Below, one piece after another: positions 63,983 through 64,000 of a stretch of 64,000 bases of DNA (the first letter of the stretch is position 1; every line of letters begins with the position of its first letter). The notes under the pieces are model-generated. The model saw only the letters and a list, made by a program, of their open reading frames with translations, had not been told where the DNA came from and did no database searches. Origin of the DNA: UBA940 sp045613745 (GTDB taxonomy: Bacteria > Bacteroidota > Bacteroidia > Bacteroidales > Rikenellaceae); contig JAZLBP010000009.1 in the NCBI GenBank assembly GCA_045613745.1, positions 109,098 to 173,097 of the forward strand, written 5' to 3'. The position numbers and the translations under genes are program-made.

Positions 63983-64000
63983 TATTATCGTACTTGTTAC

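Larger units (their letters stand above)
63098..64000. other. AT-rich region with no credible CDS, carrying several repeats
   Basis: About 900 bp visibly richer in A/T than the rest of the window, with no ORF showing domain-like sequence on either strand; the longest (a plus-strand frame around 63629-63865) is Phe/Leu/Ser low-complexity. It holds two inverted repeats, iterated TGTCCAC-like motifs and a 24-bp tandem repeat (listed separately). It may be the end of an insertion element or a boundary of a mobile island continuing past 64000. Confidence 0.5.

Overview
The window looks like chromosomal DNA from the Bacteroidota, most likely the Bacteroidales. An Alistipes/Rikenellaceae-like origin is my guess from protein flavour and has not been tested. 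Support comes from start sites that mostly lack a Shine-Dalgarno sequence, recurrent promoters of the Bacteroidetes type (TTTG, 19-20 nt, TAnnTTTG), a TonB-dependent receptor ending in Phe, a menaquinone methyltransferase, and small families typical of this phylum (DUF4251, DUF3467, Pur-alpha-like DUF3276, NTP_transf_5). I found no rRNA, tRNA or CRISPR array.

Layout. 1-422: the end of a TonB-dependent receptor. 487-19539, minus strand: one long surface-polysaccharide locus, transcribed from the wecA-like gene at 19539 towards rfbB. It encodes a WecA-type initiating transferase, UDP-glucose dehydrogenase, a Wzx flippase, a Wzy-like polymerase, seven glycosyltransferases, the full UDP-L-FucNAc pathway (FnlA, FnlB, FnlC), and only the first two dTDP-sugar enzymes (RfbA, RfbB). 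A decayed NTP_transf_5 gene lies before rfbA, which has its own promoter. The set predicts a Wzx/Wzy-assembled, undecaprenyl-linked glycan containing L-FucNAc and probably a hexuronic acid.

20060-37087: envelope and housekeeping genes. These are a DUF4251 protein, a PAP2 phosphatase, a zinc peptidase, an SDR, a LolC/E-like permease with menG, a lipoprotein and a SPOR protein, a GH3 glycosidase, DUF3467, folC-lnt, and the tightly overlapped lysE-cmk-ispH-ksgA run followed by an M28 peptidase. 37160-40552, minus: rseP, dxr and a LytM-like protein. 40685-51257, mostly plus: a sugar nucleotidyltransferase with galM, a lone HsdR-N nuclease-like domain (minus), a GH2-like protein lacking the usual acid/base motif, a CapA-like lipoprotein, ettA, hisS, a CtpA-type protease and a Pur-alpha-like protein. 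51436-62939, minus: a GNAT, a PhnA protein and a purine cluster transcribed purM, purF-like, purH, purL, purT, purD. The purF-like protein lacks the classical N-terminal Cys nucleophile.

63060-64000 is visibly AT-rich, has no credible CDS, and contains inverted repeats, an orphan minus-strand terminator, TGTCCAC-type iterated repeats and a 24-bp tandem repeat. It may be an insertion-element end or island boundary. No feature is a clear-cut new system. The best leads are the Cys-less PurF, the GH2 pseudo-enzyme next to CapA, the novel glycosyltransferase inside the FucNAc gene set, the 120-bp tandem repeat near 29.1-29.3 kb, and the orphan terminator and repeats at the right end.
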